The notes: generated from the sequence alone by a model not told the origin. A DNA stretch of 64,000 bases from JAAYBY01 sp964465385 (GCA_964465385.1 CAYXIM010000001.1:1-64000); one strand, 5' to 3'; positions 1 to 8,211 are shown, counted from the first letter of the stretch. Program-made: numbers and translations.

Positions 1-54
1 ACCAACGACCGGCTGATTACAAATCAGCTGCTCTACCAACTGAGCTACACAGGC
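1..54 (-). tRNA. tRNA-Thr (anticodon TGT), 3' part missing
   Basis: Read on the minus strand the sequence starts with a GCCTGTG acceptor strand, a D-arm of the GCTCAGTTGGTAGAGC type, and an anticodon arm with the loop TTTGTAA between GCTGA and TCAGC. The anticodon TGT decodes ACA threonine. The window begins inside the variable/T-arm region, so roughly the last 22 bases are outside. A strong promoter lies just upstream at 76-104. Confidence 0.93.
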
Positions 55-75
55 ACAGATAAGAATGCAAGCCAT

Positions 76-104
76 ATACTATATGGAAAGCCCCGCCTTG
101 TCAA
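76..104 (-). promoter_or_regulatory. Promoter of tRNA-Thr
   Basis: On the minus strand TTGACA (99-104) and TAGTAT (76-81) are separated by 17 bases. This is a near-consensus sigma-A promoter starting transcription about 15 bases before the tRNA. Confidence 0.75.
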
Positions 105-107
105 GAT

Positions 108-135
108 TGTCAGCCCCCTGCTGTCAGCCCCCTGC
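108..135. repeat. Tandem 14-bp duplication at the fumarase beta stop
   Basis: The 14-mer TGTCAGCCCCCTGC occurs twice in a row (108-121 and 122-135). The second copy holds the stop codon of the fumarase beta gene, so the duplication looks like a recent slippage event at the gene end. Confidence 0.7.
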
Positions 136-684
136 CCGGTAGCGGGCCGGACCGATCTGGTACCAGTCGCGCCCTGCCGAATCGATCAGGACAATAGCCG
201 GGAAAGCTGAAACCGTCAGGCGGCGAATAGCTTCGGTGCCCAGGTCTTCATAGGCCACCAGTTCACAAGCCGTTACACACTGGGACAACAGGGCGCCGGC
301 GCCGCCAGTCGCACCCAGATAAACCGCACCGTGGGCGATCAGGGCCTCAATGACAGGCTGGCTCCTGACCCCCTTGCCAATCATCACCCGCAAGCCCGCT
401 TCAATCAGACGCGGGGTTTGCGCGTCCATACGGCTGCTGGTGGTCGGACCAGCCGAACCGATGATCTGGCCGGGGCAGGGCGGACAAGGGCCTGTGTAAT
501 AGAGGGTTTGGTCGCGCAAATCAACAGGCAGCTCGTCTTTGTTTTCCAGCGCCTGGATCAGCCGTTGATGCGCCGCATCCCGTGCGGTGTAAAGCACACC
601 GGTCAAGCGCAGCTGGTCGCCGGCGGTCAAGCCGGCCCGGTCTTGGTCGGTCAGGGGCAAGGTCAGGTGTTTGACCTGGTTCAT
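124..684 (-). CDS. Fumarate hydratase class I (Fe-S hydro-lyase), beta subunit
   Basis: This is a 186-residue protein of the tartrate/fumarate hydro-lyase beta family, which forms the substrate-binding C-terminal part of oxygen-sensitive [4Fe-4S] fumarases. The family motif GPTTSSRMD is present after a PPCPGQIIGSA stretch. The chosen ATG at 684 follows a GGAGGA ribosome site; a longer reading to 732 would run into the alpha gene. The alpha subunit lies 16 bases upstream, so the two form an operon. It converts fumarate and malate in a partial TCA pathway in the cytoplasm. A tartrate dehydratase cannot be excluded from sequence alone, but fumarase is the more common role for such a split pair in Clostridia. 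Confidence 0.9.
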   Translation of the reverse strand: MNQVKHLTLPLTDQDRAGLTAGDQLRLTGVLYTARDAAHQRLIQALENKDELPVDLRDQTLYYTGPCPPCPGQIIGSAGPTTSSRMDAQTPRLIEAGLRVMIGKGVRSQPVIEALIAHGAVYLGATGGAGALLSQCVTACELVAYEDLGTEAIRRLTVSAFPAIVLIDSAGRDWYQIGPARYRAGG

Positions 685-700
685 GGTGTTCCTCCGTCTG

Positions 701-1543
701 TTACAGGATGGCCTGGGCCTGTCGTGCCGCATGGCAGCCCAGGTTGACCACGACAGGCAGGCCGGCGATATGGGTTGGGTACATCATAAGCGCAAGACCC
801 AGGGCGGTTTGTGTGCCACCCAGGCCGCCCGGTCCAATGCCCAGGCCATTGACTGCAGCTAAAAGCTCCGCTTCCAGCCGCGCCAGGCGTGGATCCGCCG
901 GAAGTTGATCCAAGGGGCGCAAGAGGGCACGTTTGGCCAGCAGGGCCGCCTGTTCCAGGGTACCTCCCAGGCCCACGCCGATCACCAGGGGCGGACAGGG
1001 GTTGGGGCCGGCTTGTTCAACCGTTTCCAGGACAAAACGCCGTACCCCGTCCCAGCCTTCTGAAGGGGTCAGCAAGCGTGAGGCGCTCATATTTTCACTG
1101 CCGAAGCCTTTGGGCATCACCGTCAGGCGCAGGTGATCGCCCGCCACCAAGGTCAGATGAATCACAGCTGGCGTGTTATCCCGGGTGTTACGGCGATCCA
1201 GGGGATCGGCCACCACCGACGCACGCAGACAGCCAGCCTGGTAGCCCCGGGACACCCCGGCATGAACCGCTTCTTCCAGCAAGCCGCCCGTGATACGCAC
1301 GCCTTGTCCAAGCTCAATAAAAACCACTGCCATCCCGGTATCCTGGCACAGGGGAATTTTTTCAGATCGCGCCAGCCGGGCATTGCTGATAAGCTGGTCC
1401 AATACAGCCTGACCGGCTGGTGAAGTCTCCAGGTTTCGGGCCCGTTGCAGCGCCTTGAACACATCGGGCGGCAGGTCCGTGTTGGCCGTGATGCACAAGG
1501 CGGCAACGGTGTCTTCAATGGCTTGGCATGACAAGGTTCGCAT
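701..1543 (-). CDS. Fumarate hydratase class I (Fe-S hydro-lyase), alpha subunit
   Basis: The 280-residue product matches the alpha (N-terminal) family of Fe-S fumarase/tartrate dehydratase. Cluster-ligand cysteines are visible in PLCQDTGM (about residue 65), in GYQAGCLRASVV and in the NPCPPLVIGVGLGGT segment. It pairs with the beta subunit directly downstream to build one active heterodimer. The ATG at 1543 follows an AAAGGAG site. A promoter is seen at 1593-1621. The normal family length is about 280 residues, so the gene looks intact. Confidence 0.92.
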   Translation of the reverse strand: MRTLSCQAIEDTVAALCITANTDLPPDVFKALQRARNLETSPAGQAVLDQLISNARLARSEKIPLCQDTGMAVVFIELGQGVRITGGLLEEAVHAGVSRGYQAGCLRASVVADPLDRRNTRDNTPAVIHLTLVAGDHLRLTVMPKGFGSENMSASRLLTPSEGWDGVRRFVLETVEQAGPNPCPPLVIGVGLGGTLEQAALLAKRALLRPLDQLPADPRLARLEAELLAAVNGLGIGPGGLGGTQTALGLALMMYPTHIAGLPVVVNLGCHAARQAQAIL

Positions 1544-1592
1544 GGCAGGCTCCTTTGATCCGATCCGGAAAAGCAGACCGATTTTCCCTGTT

Positions 1593-1621
1593 ATCGTAAC
1601 GCAAGATCACAAGAAAGTAAA
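1593..1621 (-). promoter_or_regulatory. Promoter of the fumarase operon
   Basis: TTTACT (1616-1621) and TACGAT (1593-1598) on the minus strand are 17 bases apart, about 50 bases before the alpha-subunit start. Confidence 0.5.
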
Positions 1622-1670
1622 AATAAGCACCATTTAGGCTGATTTCCTTGCCTTTCGGCACTTTTTCACT

Positions 1671-1700
1671 TGACACTTCGTGTCAGTTCATATGATAATG
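1671..1700 (+). promoter_or_regulatory. Promoter of the HU gene with an overlapping palindrome
   Basis: A perfect -35 TTGACA (1671-1676) is followed after 18 bases by GATAAT (1695-1700). The -35 overlaps the palindrome TGACAC-TTC-GTGTCA (1672-1686), which could be an operator. Confidence 0.7.
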
Positions 1701-1734
1701 TTGCATGTAATAAGGCCCAAAGGAGGCAGAATTT

Positions 1735-2010
1735 ATGAACAAAACAGATCTGGTTGACGCCGTTGCTCAAGCAACCCGGTTGAGTAAAAAAGACAGTGAA
1801 GGCGCCATTAATGCCGTATTAGACACCATTACGGATGCTTTGGTCAGGGAAGAGAAAGTGGTCCTGGTTGGTTTTGGAACCTTTGAGGTCCGCCACCGTG
1901 CCGCACGCAAAGGCCGTAACCCCAGCACCAAAGAAGAAATCCATATTCCTGCTTCAAAGGCACCGGTCTTCAAAGCGGGTAAAGGCTTGAAAGACAAAGT
2001 CAACAGCTGA
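1735..2010 (+). CDS. hup: HU-family DNA-binding protein
   Basis: This 91-residue protein is a typical HU: an N-terminal helical dimerisation part ([12 protein letters not shown]), the GFGTFEVR signature at residues 46-53, and the RNP tip of the DNA-binding arm at 61-63, followed by the conserved C-terminal FKAGKGLKD helix. HU bends and compacts the nucleoid as a dimer. It has its own promoter and an AAAGGAGG ribosome site 7 bases before the ATG. It is monocistronic and converges with the Spo0A_C gene. Length and residues are those of a functional HU. Confidence 0.97.
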   Translation: MNKTDLVDAVAQATRLSKKDSEGAINAVLDTITDALVREEKVVLVGFGTFEVRHRAARKGRNPSTKEEIHIPASKAPVFKAGKGLKDKVNS

Positions 2011-2026
2011 CCTGGTCAGCGTCCAA

Positions 2027-2671
2027 TCATCGATCGCAAACAGGCAAAGGCTCTCTCGTCCGTCCAGATGGATCAGAGAGCTTTGTTCTGTCTGGACCAT
2101 GAACAAGGGCCAGCTGGCTGGCATCCACACGGCGGGTGACGTCCTGTTGCATCCGGCAAAAAGACGCACTGGCCGTCAGCCCCATTTTTTTCAAGGTTGT
2201 TTTGGACAAGGCGTAGCGGATGTCCCGTTCCACCTGGCTGATCTGGACCCGAAACCGTTCTGCGGCAAGTGGGTACAGTTTTTTGGTGATGGGCTTGATA
2301 CGGGTCTGGTCAGTCCCCACATACAGCAACATGAAGCGCAGGTACTGGTAGCCATTGAGTTCAGGTGCGATCTGGTAATGGTTCAAGACGGTATCCACCG
2401 CCTCCCGAACCAGGCCCTGAACCCTGTAGTCGGTGCGCTCCTGGTCCAGCAGCAGTTGACCGGCTGCCTCCAGGATTCGACGTGAGGCATAGGGGGTCCC
2501 CTTTCGCCCGTCAACCACATAATGCACCCGTCCGGCTGTGTCGGTCATCCCCAGGTAGCCGTTGTGCGCCATCAGGCGTGTGACCTGCCTGAGGATCTCC
2601 TGGTCATTGGCTGCGATGTAAAAAGAAACTTCCTGTTTTGCTGACAAAAGATTCAAACGTTGCTCGTCCAT
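2027..2671 (-). CDS. Spo0A C-terminal-domain protein without receiver domain
   Basis: The 214-residue product contains a Spo0A_C-like effector domain at about residues 105-160, with the core YPLAAER and the recognition helix SQVERDIRYAL, which corresponds to the VERAIRHAI helix of Spo0A. The first 100 residues are not a response-regulator receiver: no acidic pocket or phospho-Asp context is seen. The last 50 residues are polar and unrecognised. I chose the ATG at 2671; a TTG at 2794 would add 41 residues and lie 12 bases after the upstream phosphatase gene. The gene is last in an operon with a membrane protein and a Cof-type phosphatase. By family knowledge it should bind DNA; its targets and any signal are unknown. 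Confidence 0.75.
   Translation of the reverse strand: MDEQRLNLLSAKQEVSFYIAANDQEILRQVTRLMAHNGYLGMTDTAGRVHYVVDGRKGTPYASRRILEAAGQLLLDQERTDYRVQGLVREAVDTVLNHYQIAPELNGYQYLRFMLLYVGTDQTRIKPITKKLYPLAAERFRVQISQVERDIRYALSKTTLKKMGLTASASFCRMQQDVTRRVDASQLALVHGPDRTKLSDPSGRTREPLPVCDR
2046..2084. terminator. Hairpin between the convergent HU and Spo0A_C genes
   Basis: AAAGGCTCTCT (2046-2056) pairs with AGAGAGCTTT (2075-2084) apart from one bulge. It lies inside the 3' end of the Spo0A_C gene and about 35 bases after the HU stop, followed by a weak T-rich stretch, so it may end the HU transcript. Confidence 0.4.
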
Positions 2672-2806
2672 TGTATCCCCGGCCGCCACCAAGGCATGCC
2701 GGCCTCCTTTGCGCTGATCCAAAGTCGTCGCATCTGAAGGTGTCTGACAGCAGTCTAACACGGCCTGTATGCAGCCGCTATTGACTGGAGCCAAAAGACA
2801 GGTTAA

Positions 2807-3673
2807 TCAGAGGATGAACTGCTCGATAGCCCGAGCCACACCGGAAGCCCCATTGCTGGCTGTGATGTGGTGGCTGGCTGCGCGTGCTGCTTGGGACGCA
2901 TTGCCCATGGCGATGGCCAGCCCCGACAGCTGCAACATGGAGACATCGTTGTCGTGGTCGCCGATGGTGGCGATGGCCGCCAGGTCCAGATTGAGGAACC
3001 GCGCCAGTGCTTCAACTCCTCTTCCTTTGCTAACTGTTTGGGCCATGATGTCCAACAGGGTCGTTCCGGGCCGGACACCCGCAAAGGCAGTCTGTTCCGC
3101 CAGCATCTCCCGGGTCCGTTCCAGGGCTTGTAAATCGGGCAAGGCGGCATGGATTTTCACCCAGCCATGTCGGGGCTGTGGCAGGTCAGGTGAAGTCAGC
3201 TCAATCAGGGTGATGGCTTGCTGCCCCCTGTCAGCCAGCCATGCGTTGAGCTGACGGATGTAGCGGATCCGCTGCCCATAGGGGGGATAAAACACCTCAT
3301 CGGTTGAGTAACAGATAAAATCATAGCGCTTTTCCCACAACCAGGCGGCCACACGGGCTGTATCTCCGTGGTCCATGGGGGTCAGCGACAAGAGCTCATC
3401 CCTTGCCAAATCCTTGATGACAGCCCCGTTTCCGGTAATCACCGGTAAAGAGACCGACAAGGCCTCGGCAATGGGCTGTGCCGTCCGATCGATGCGGCCG
3501 GTTGCCAGCGTGAAACCGATACCCGCCTCTTGCAGACGGGCAATGGCCTGTCGGTTGTCTTCGGAGAGCTCCCCTTTTTCGTCGATCAGGGTGCCGTCGA
3601 TGTCACAGACCAGCAGGCGGATGTTCGCCCTGGTGGTCGGGTTACTTTGTCCGGTTTTTTTGGGTTCACTCAT
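2807..3673 (-). CDS. Cof-type HAD-IIB phosphatase
   Basis: The 288-residue protein has HAD motif I DIDGT at residues 24-28 (nucleophile D24, acid D26), a motif II threonine in TLATGR, and motif IV GDHDND at about 238, with the C2-type cap between them. This is the YidA/Cof family, which dephosphorylates sugar phosphates and related small molecules in the cytosol; the substrate here cannot be told. The ATG follows an AAGGA site and overlaps the end of the upstream membrane-protein gene by 8 bases, so translation is probably coupled. The Spo0A_C gene follows downstream. Confidence 0.9.
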   Translation of the reverse strand: MSEPKKTGQSNPTTRANIRLLVCDIDGTLIDEKGELSEDNRQAIARLQEAGIGFTLATGRIDRTAQPIAEALSVSLPVITGNGAVIKDLARDELLSLTPMDHGDTARVAAWLWEKRYDFICYSTDEVFYPPYGQRIRYIRQLNAWLADRGQQAITLIELTSPDLPQPRHGWVKIHAALPDLQALERTREMLAEQTAFAGVRPGTTLLDIMAQTVSKGRGVEALARFLNLDLAAIATIGDHDNDVSMLQLSGLAIAMGNASQAARAASHHITASNGASGVARAIEQFIL

Positions 3674-4211
3674 ACGGGTCCTTGGTCACATCCTGACTGT
3701 CCATGATAAAACGGCTTCTGGGCGTCGCCGTGATGCGGTAGTGTCGTTGCGGCTGAAAATCAAAGGTTCCCGGCCAGTAGTGGTAGCGCTGGTCATTAAC
3801 CAACAGGGTGCTTTTGCCGATCTGGTCAGCCTCCAAGGTCCATTCGTCAAGGGCATACGCACGCGTCAACACTGGCACCAGGTCAAACAGACAGGGCAGC
3901 ATCAAGGTGACGCTGACATAAATAAACGCCGCTGTCACAACAACCGGCAACAGAAAACCAACCGGATGTCGATTCTTGCGTTTCCAGTTGGTCTGCAAAC
4001 AGCGCAGGAGGAGTAAAAACAAGCCGACTGACAGCGTCAGGCTGATCAGCAGGCCACCCAGGTAAAAGAACAGATCGCATCCCCCTTTGGTCAATTGGCC
4101 AAAACAAGGGCCAAGACTTGTGTAAGAGGCAGAATGTAGCCGGCAATCCTCGACCTTTGCCTTGCAGTAGTGTACAATAAACCATTGAAAAACGCAAAGA
4201 AAAGCCGCCAC
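3666..4211 (-). CDS. Membrane protein of unknown function (start uncertain)
   Basis: I do not recognise this family. The reading frame encodes about 180 residues with a hydrophobic N-terminus, a second segment around LGGLLISLTLSVGLFLLLL and a third around VVVTAAFIYVSVTLMLPCLF, then a polar tail of about 70 residues outside or inside the membrane. No ATG is available near the expected start. GTG at 4211, TTG at 4247 and TTG at 4094 are the candidates and none has a convincing ribosome site, so the start given is a compromise. The end overlaps the Cof phosphatase start by 8 bases, which supports the gene being real and in that operon. The promoter of the divergent HPr-like gene lies within the assumed 5' end. 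Confidence 0.55.
   Translation of the reverse strand: MAAFLCVFQWFIVHYCKAKVEDCRLHSASYTSLGPCFGQLTKGGCDLFFYLGGLLISLTLSVGLFLLLLRCLQTNWKRKNRHPVGFLLPVVVTAAFIYVSVTLMLPCLFDLVPVLTRAYALDEWTLEADQIGKSTLLVNDQRYHYWPGTFDFQPQRHYRITATPRSRFIMDSQDVTKDPYE
4150..4178 (+). promoter_or_regulatory. Promoter of the HPr-like gene
   Basis: TCGACC (4150-4155) and TACAAT (4173-4178) are 17 bases apart, about 55 bases before the ATG at 4233. Confidence 0.55.
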
Positions 4212-4232
4212 CGCAGCCCAAAGGAGCGCCCT

Positions 4233-4481
4233 ATGACGACCGAACAAGATATGGCCAGAGAATTTGCTCAATTGATGTCTACCTGCAAAGGAAACATCTT
4301 TTTTGTGACGGAAGAAGGCGATCGCCTGGTCGCCGACAGCATGCTGTCGGCCCTGGTTGGCCTGGCCAACCTGCTGCGGTTTGCGCGTGAAATCAACATG
4401 CACGTGGAATGCGATTATCCCGAAGACTGTGAACGGATCCTGGCCTTTATCCGAAAACATAACCTCAACGAACACCTCTAG
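4233..4481 (+). CDS. HPr-like protein lacking the phospho-histidine segment
   Basis: The 82-residue protein aligns by eye with HPr from the first helix onward: AREFAQLMSTCKGNIFFV matches the helix A to strand B part, and ADSMLSALVGLANL matches the region of regulatory Ser46 with S36 in that place. The N-terminal strand that carries the catalytic His15 in the H-A-R-P context of true HPr is absent. So it should not carry phosphate to PTS enzyme IIA, but the serine-kinase site may remain. An AAGGAG site precedes the ATG. It is monocistronic between its own promoter and a terminator. The similarity is moderate, so a different small fold remains possible. Confidence 0.6.
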   Translation: MTTEQDMAREFAQLMSTCKGNIFFVTEEGDRLVADSMLSALVGLANLLRFAREINMHVECDYPEDCERILAFIRKHNLNEHL

Positions 4482-4499
4482 GCGCCAGCGGGCCCTATT

Positions 4500-4527
4500 C
4501 CAGAACGACTGAGAGGGTCGTTTTTTT
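4500..4527 (+). terminator. Rho-independent terminator after the HPr-like gene
   Basis: AACGAC (4504-4509) pairs with GTCGTT (4517-4522) around a 7-base loop and is followed by a run of T. Confidence 0.75.
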
Positions 4528-4540
4528 GTATCTGATGGCC

Positions 4541-5371
4541 TCAGCCATTTGTGGCAAGCAAGCGGGCCAACACCCCGATGTCATCCACGATCAAGTCCGG
4601 CTTAAAAGGCGCGCGTTTATCCCCCCTTTTGCTTTCACCCGATAAGACCAGCACAGAGAACAGGCCGGCTGCCTGGGCCATGGCCATATCAGTGTAGAGA
4701 CGGTCCCCCACCATGGCCAGTTCCTCCCGCTTAAAAATCCCTTCAGCCAGCAACTGGTCCACCAGGTCGGTTTGAGGCTTGCCCACGATCCGGGCCGGGG
4801 CCACACCGGAACAGGCTTTCAGACAGGCAACCAGGGCGCCGCAATCGGGCAACACACGCTGATCGGGCATGGGGCAGACCAGGTCTGGATGGGTTGCCAG
4901 ATAGGGAACGCCGCTGCGGATGTAGTTGCAGGCAGTGGTCAGTTTTTCGTAAGTCAAACTGGTGTCAAAGGCCACCACGACCCAGTCGATGGCTTGATCG
5001 GCCTGGTGGGTGATCTGGATGCCTGCGTCACGCAGTTCCGCTTCAAAGGCAGGTGTTCCCAAGGCAAAGACGCGGGCGGGGCGGTTCATTTGCTGGTTGA
5101 TGTAGGCAACCAGGACATCCGTTGAAACCCTGATCTGATCCGGACGCACCGGCAGCCCCAGCCGCTGCATGCGTCGGCCGTAATAGGCCTTGTCCCGGGA
5201 GGAGTTGTTGGTCATCAGATAAAAGGCATCTCCCCGCGCCGTCAGGCTGTCAAAAAAGGCCGCAGTTCCCGGCAGAAGGCTTTCACCCAGGGTGATGGTC
5301 CCATCCATGTCCAACAGCCAGCAGCGGACTGCCTTGATGCGTTGGCGCACTGTAGCGGCTGTCATGGTCAT
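4541..5371 (-). CDS. HAD-IIA family phosphatase (NagD/phosphoglycolate-phosphatase-like)
   Basis: The 276-residue product has motif I DMDGT at residues 21-25, a TNNSS motif II, a GKP motif III and GDRLYTDMAMA as motif IV, the arrangement of HAD-IIA enzymes with a C2a cap. Members hydrolyse small phosphoesters such as phosphoglycolate or nucleotides; I cannot assign a substrate. The ATG at 5371 overlaps the ligA stop as ATGA, so it is translated in the ligA operon. A second start two codons in is equally possible. Confidence 0.9.
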   Translation of the reverse strand: MTMTAATVRQRIKAVRCWLLDMDGTITLGESLLPGTAAFFDSLTARGDAFYLMTNNSSRDKAYYGRRMQRLGLPVRPDQIRVSTDVLVAYINQQMNRPARVFALGTPAFEAELRDAGIQITHQADQAIDWVVVAFDTSLTYEKLTTACNYIRSGVPYLATHPDLVCPMPDQRVLPDCGALVACLKACSGVAPARIVGKPQTDLVDQLLAEGIFKREELAMVGDRLYTDMAMAQAAGLFSVLVLSGESKRGDKRAPFKPDLIVDDIGVLARLLATNG

Positions 5372-7395
5372 GGCAGTGGTGTCTCCCCATCCAACAGGCG
5401 GCGAAGGCCTGCCTCATCAACAACCACAAGTGCACGCTGCCGGGCCTGTTCAAGCTTTCTTCCCGCTCCTTCACCTGCAACCACCACATGGGTGCTGGCC
5501 GTCACGGCATCGGCAACCCGGCCTCCGGCTTGTTCGATTTGTTTTTTGGCTTCTGAACGGGTCCAGTTGGGCAGCCTGCCTGTCAAGACAAAGACCTGGC
5601 CGGCCAGCAGCTGTTCCTGAGCCCCCTTCTGGGGCTGCGGGGGCTGAACCCCGGCCGCTTGCAGGTCAATGAGCAGGCGGCGGTTGCGGTCCTGGCTGAA
5701 AAAACGAACCACTTCTTCAGCGGTGACCGGCCCGATGTCAGGCAGGGCCAGCAGGGCCTGCTCGTCAGCTGCGGCCAAATCCTCCAGGCGTTTGAAGTGT
5801 TGGGCCAGGATGCGGGCCACCTGGCGGCCCACATGGCGAATGCCAAGCCCTGTGATCAGGCGGTCCAAAGACTGGGTTCGAGAGGCATCAATGGCAGCCA
5901 GCAGCTTGTCAACTGTTTTTTCCTTGCCGATCAAGCCGCTTTCGATCAGCTGGTCCCGCTTGTCCGCCAGCAGGTACAGGTCTGACAGGTGTGCCAGGTA
6001 ACCGGCCCCCAGCAGCTGTTCAACGGTGGCCGGACCCAGCCCGTCAATGGACAGGGCTTCTTTTGAAGCAAAGTGCTGCAGGCGCCTGGCAAGTTGGGCC
6101 GGACAATCCGCGTTGATGCAGCGCACATCAGCCCCGTCCGGATCACGGCGGGTGGGTTCCCCGCAGGCCGGGCAGTGCGTCGGCAGCACAAACCGGGGCG
6201 GGTCACCGCTTCTGGCCTCATGGACCACCCGCAGGACAGCAGGGATGATGTCGCCGGCTTTTTGAATGACCACCCGGTCACCGACACGCACATCCAGCGC
6301 ATCAATGACATCTTGGTTGTGCAAGGTGGCCCGGCTGACCTGTGTGCCGGCAATCTGGACCGGTTGCAGGAGAGCCATGGGTGTCAGGCGGCCGGTCCGA
6401 CCAACCTGGACACGGATGTCCAAAACAGTGGTCTCTTGCTGCTCGGGCGGATATTTGTAAGCAACCGCCCAGCGCGGTGCCTGACTGGTCTCACCCAGCC
6501 GATCCCGGTCAGCCAGGCGATCGAGCTTGATGACGGCACCATCAATGGCATAAGGCAGGTCAAAACGGGCGGAGCCGATGCTTTCAACGGCCTGCCAGAC
6601 CGCCTCTTCTGTTGAGCAAAGGCGAAAGCCGGGGCTGGCGACAAACCCTTGCTCCGCCAGCCAGTTAAGTGCCTGGGCATGGGACGACAGGGTTTTGCCG
6701 GCAATGTCCTGGATGTTGAAGACAAACAAAGACAGCTGCCGGTCAGCCACCACCGTTGGGTCCAATTGCCGCAAGGTGCCGGCAGCACAGTTTCGCGGGT
6801 TGGCGAAGCGCTTTTCTCCCAGCAGGTCTTGTTTGCGATTGACCGCATCAAAAGCCGACCAGGTTAGGAAAACCTCGCCCCTCACCTCCAGGTAGGGAAG
6901 CGGCTGCCTCAACCGACGGGGAAGCGATGCGATCATACGGGCGTTGGCGGTGACATCTTCTCCAGTGTGGCCATCGCCGCGTGTCAGGGCCTGGACAAAG
7001 CGGCCCCCCTCATAGCGCAAGGAAACTGACAGGCCATCAATTTTGCGCTCCACCACAAAAGACGGGTCGTCGGTGTCCCCTTGTATCTTGCGGACAAAGG
7101 ACCGGACCTCCTCTTGGGAAAAAACATCCTGTAGGCTGAGCATGGGCACACGGTGGGACACTTTTTCAAAGCTGGCACTGACCAGCCCGCCCACCCGCAT
7201 GGTGGGTGAATCCTGTGTCTGCAGCTGTGGCCAGGTTTCTTCAAGGGCCTTGAGCTCCTGCAACAGGGCATCGTAAGCCTCATCGCTGATGTCATTGCGG
7301 TTGAGATCGTAATACAGGTGGTTGTGGTGTGTGATTTGCGCCCTCAGCGTTGCCACACGATCCAGAACGTGTTGGGGTATTGCCTGCTCAGCCAC
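5368..7395 (-). CDS. ligA: NAD-dependent DNA ligase LigA
   Basis: The 675-residue enzyme seals nicks with NAD during replication and repair. It shows the Ia domain (YYDLNRNDISDEAYD), the adenylation motif KIDG with lysine at residue 118, the OB fold, the zinc finger beginning CPACGEP and ending CINADC, helix-hairpin-helix repeats, and a C-terminal BRCT domain (QVFVLTGRLPNWTR onward). I chose GTG at 7395 because AAGGAG sits 8 bases before it; a GTG at 7428 has no such site. It lies between a membrane-protein gene and the NagD-like gene, all on the minus strand. It looks complete. Confidence 0.97.
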   Translation of the reverse strand: MAEQAIPQHVLDRVATLRAQITHHNHLYYDLNRNDISDEAYDALLQELKALEETWPQLQTQDSPTMRVGGLVSASFEKVSHRVPMLSLQDVFSQEEVRSFVRKIQGDTDDPSFVVERKIDGLSVSLRYEGGRFVQALTRGDGHTGEDVTANARMIASLPRRLRQPLPYLEVRGEVFLTWSAFDAVNRKQDLLGEKRFANPRNCAAGTLRQLDPTVVADRQLSLFVFNIQDIAGKTLSSHAQALNWLAEQGFVASPGFRLCSTEEAVWQAVESIGSARFDLPYAIDGAVIKLDRLADRDRLGETSQAPRWAVAYKYPPEQQETTVLDIRVQVGRTGRLTPMALLQPVQIAGTQVSRATLHNQDVIDALDVRVGDRVVIQKAGDIIPAVLRVVHEARSGDPPRFVLPTHCPACGEPTRRDPDGADVRCINADCPAQLARRLQHFASKEALSIDGLGPATVEQLLGAGYLAHLSDLYLLADKRDQLIESGLIGKEKTVDKLLAAIDASRTQSLDRLITGLGIRHVGRQVARILAQHFKRLEDLAAADEQALLALPDIGPVTAEEVVRFFSQDRNRRLLIDLQAAGVQPPQPQKGAQEQLLAGQVFVLTGRLPNWTRSEAKKQIEQAGGRVADAVTASTHVVVAGEGAGRKLEQARQRALVVVDEAGLRRLLDGETPLP

Positions 7396-7434
7396 CGTGC
7401 CAGCTCCTTCCCGCTTCCGGCTCTCCACAGCCGG

Positions 7435-8064
7435 TCAGCCTTTGCTTCGTCCGCCCGCCAGAAAAACAAGCGGCAGGACACAGGCCAGAAGCGCAACGAC
7501 CAACCAGACGGCGGCGGGTAAGCGCCAGAAACCGGCCAACTGATCCACCAAGGATGTCCTGGGCAGGGCTAGAAAACGATAGGCTGCGCCCTTGTCAAGC
7601 GACAGCAGGCGCAGCAGCGGTGATAAAACACCTTCCCGGAAAACCCAGACGGCCAGAGACAGGCTATAGGCATCGGACAGCCACAGGGCTGGGCTTTTGG
7701 CTCGAATAATCAGGAAAAACAAGGCCAGGGCCAGGCCGATGGCAATGGCCAGCGAAACCGGATAAATCTGCCCGGTTCGGATGCACAGCCACAGATGGTG
7801 AACCAGGGTGGCCAAGGCACACACGCCAGCAATGTAGAGCTGGTTGCGCCGGCGGCCCAGGGCCAGCAGCAAGCAAAGAAGCCCGGCCATCAGTGCATAA
7901 ATCACAAGTGCCTGCCAGCTTTTGTGGCCTGTTATCCAGCCGGCCACCAACCCTGTGCCGTCTCGAACCAGTTCCGCGAAAGCCCGGAAGGGTCCGGAAA
8001 CCACGGTCGACCAAACGGCCAGCAAAAGGCCGCACACAATCCAGGCACGGTTTTGACTTTTCAT
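7435..8064 (-). CDS. Polytopic membrane protein, unknown
   Basis: This 209-residue protein has about six hydrophobic segments, for example WIVCGLLLAVWSTVV near the N-terminus, ALVIYALMAGLLCLLLAL, and VWLVVALLACVLPLVFLAG at the C-terminus, which ends in a short RSKG tail. I recognise no domain. The ATG at 8064 follows GGAAGAGG. It is 39 bases upstream of ligA and is probably co-transcribed, but nothing in it suggests a DNA-repair role. Confidence 0.8.
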   Translation of the reverse strand: MKSQNRAWIVCGLLLAVWSTVVSGPFRAFAELVRDGTGLVAGWITGHKSWQALVIYALMAGLLCLLLALGRRRNQLYIAGVCALATLVHHLWLCIRTGQIYPVSLAIAIGLALALFFLIIRAKSPALWLSDAYSLSLAVWVFREGVLSPLLRLLSLDKGAAYRFLALPRTSLVDQLAGFWRLPAAVWLVVALLACVLPLVFLAGGRSKG

Positions 8065-8211
8065 GAACACCTCTTCCCGCTTTAGCGCAACCGCTGTTTT
8101 GATAACCAAAGCCCAGGTCAGCAGGGCGGTGCTTTGGTCGGTTCATCAGCCACACCTATTTTAACTGATCGTTTTGACAAAAGACAAGGTGGCTTGCCGG
8201 CGGCCCCGTGT

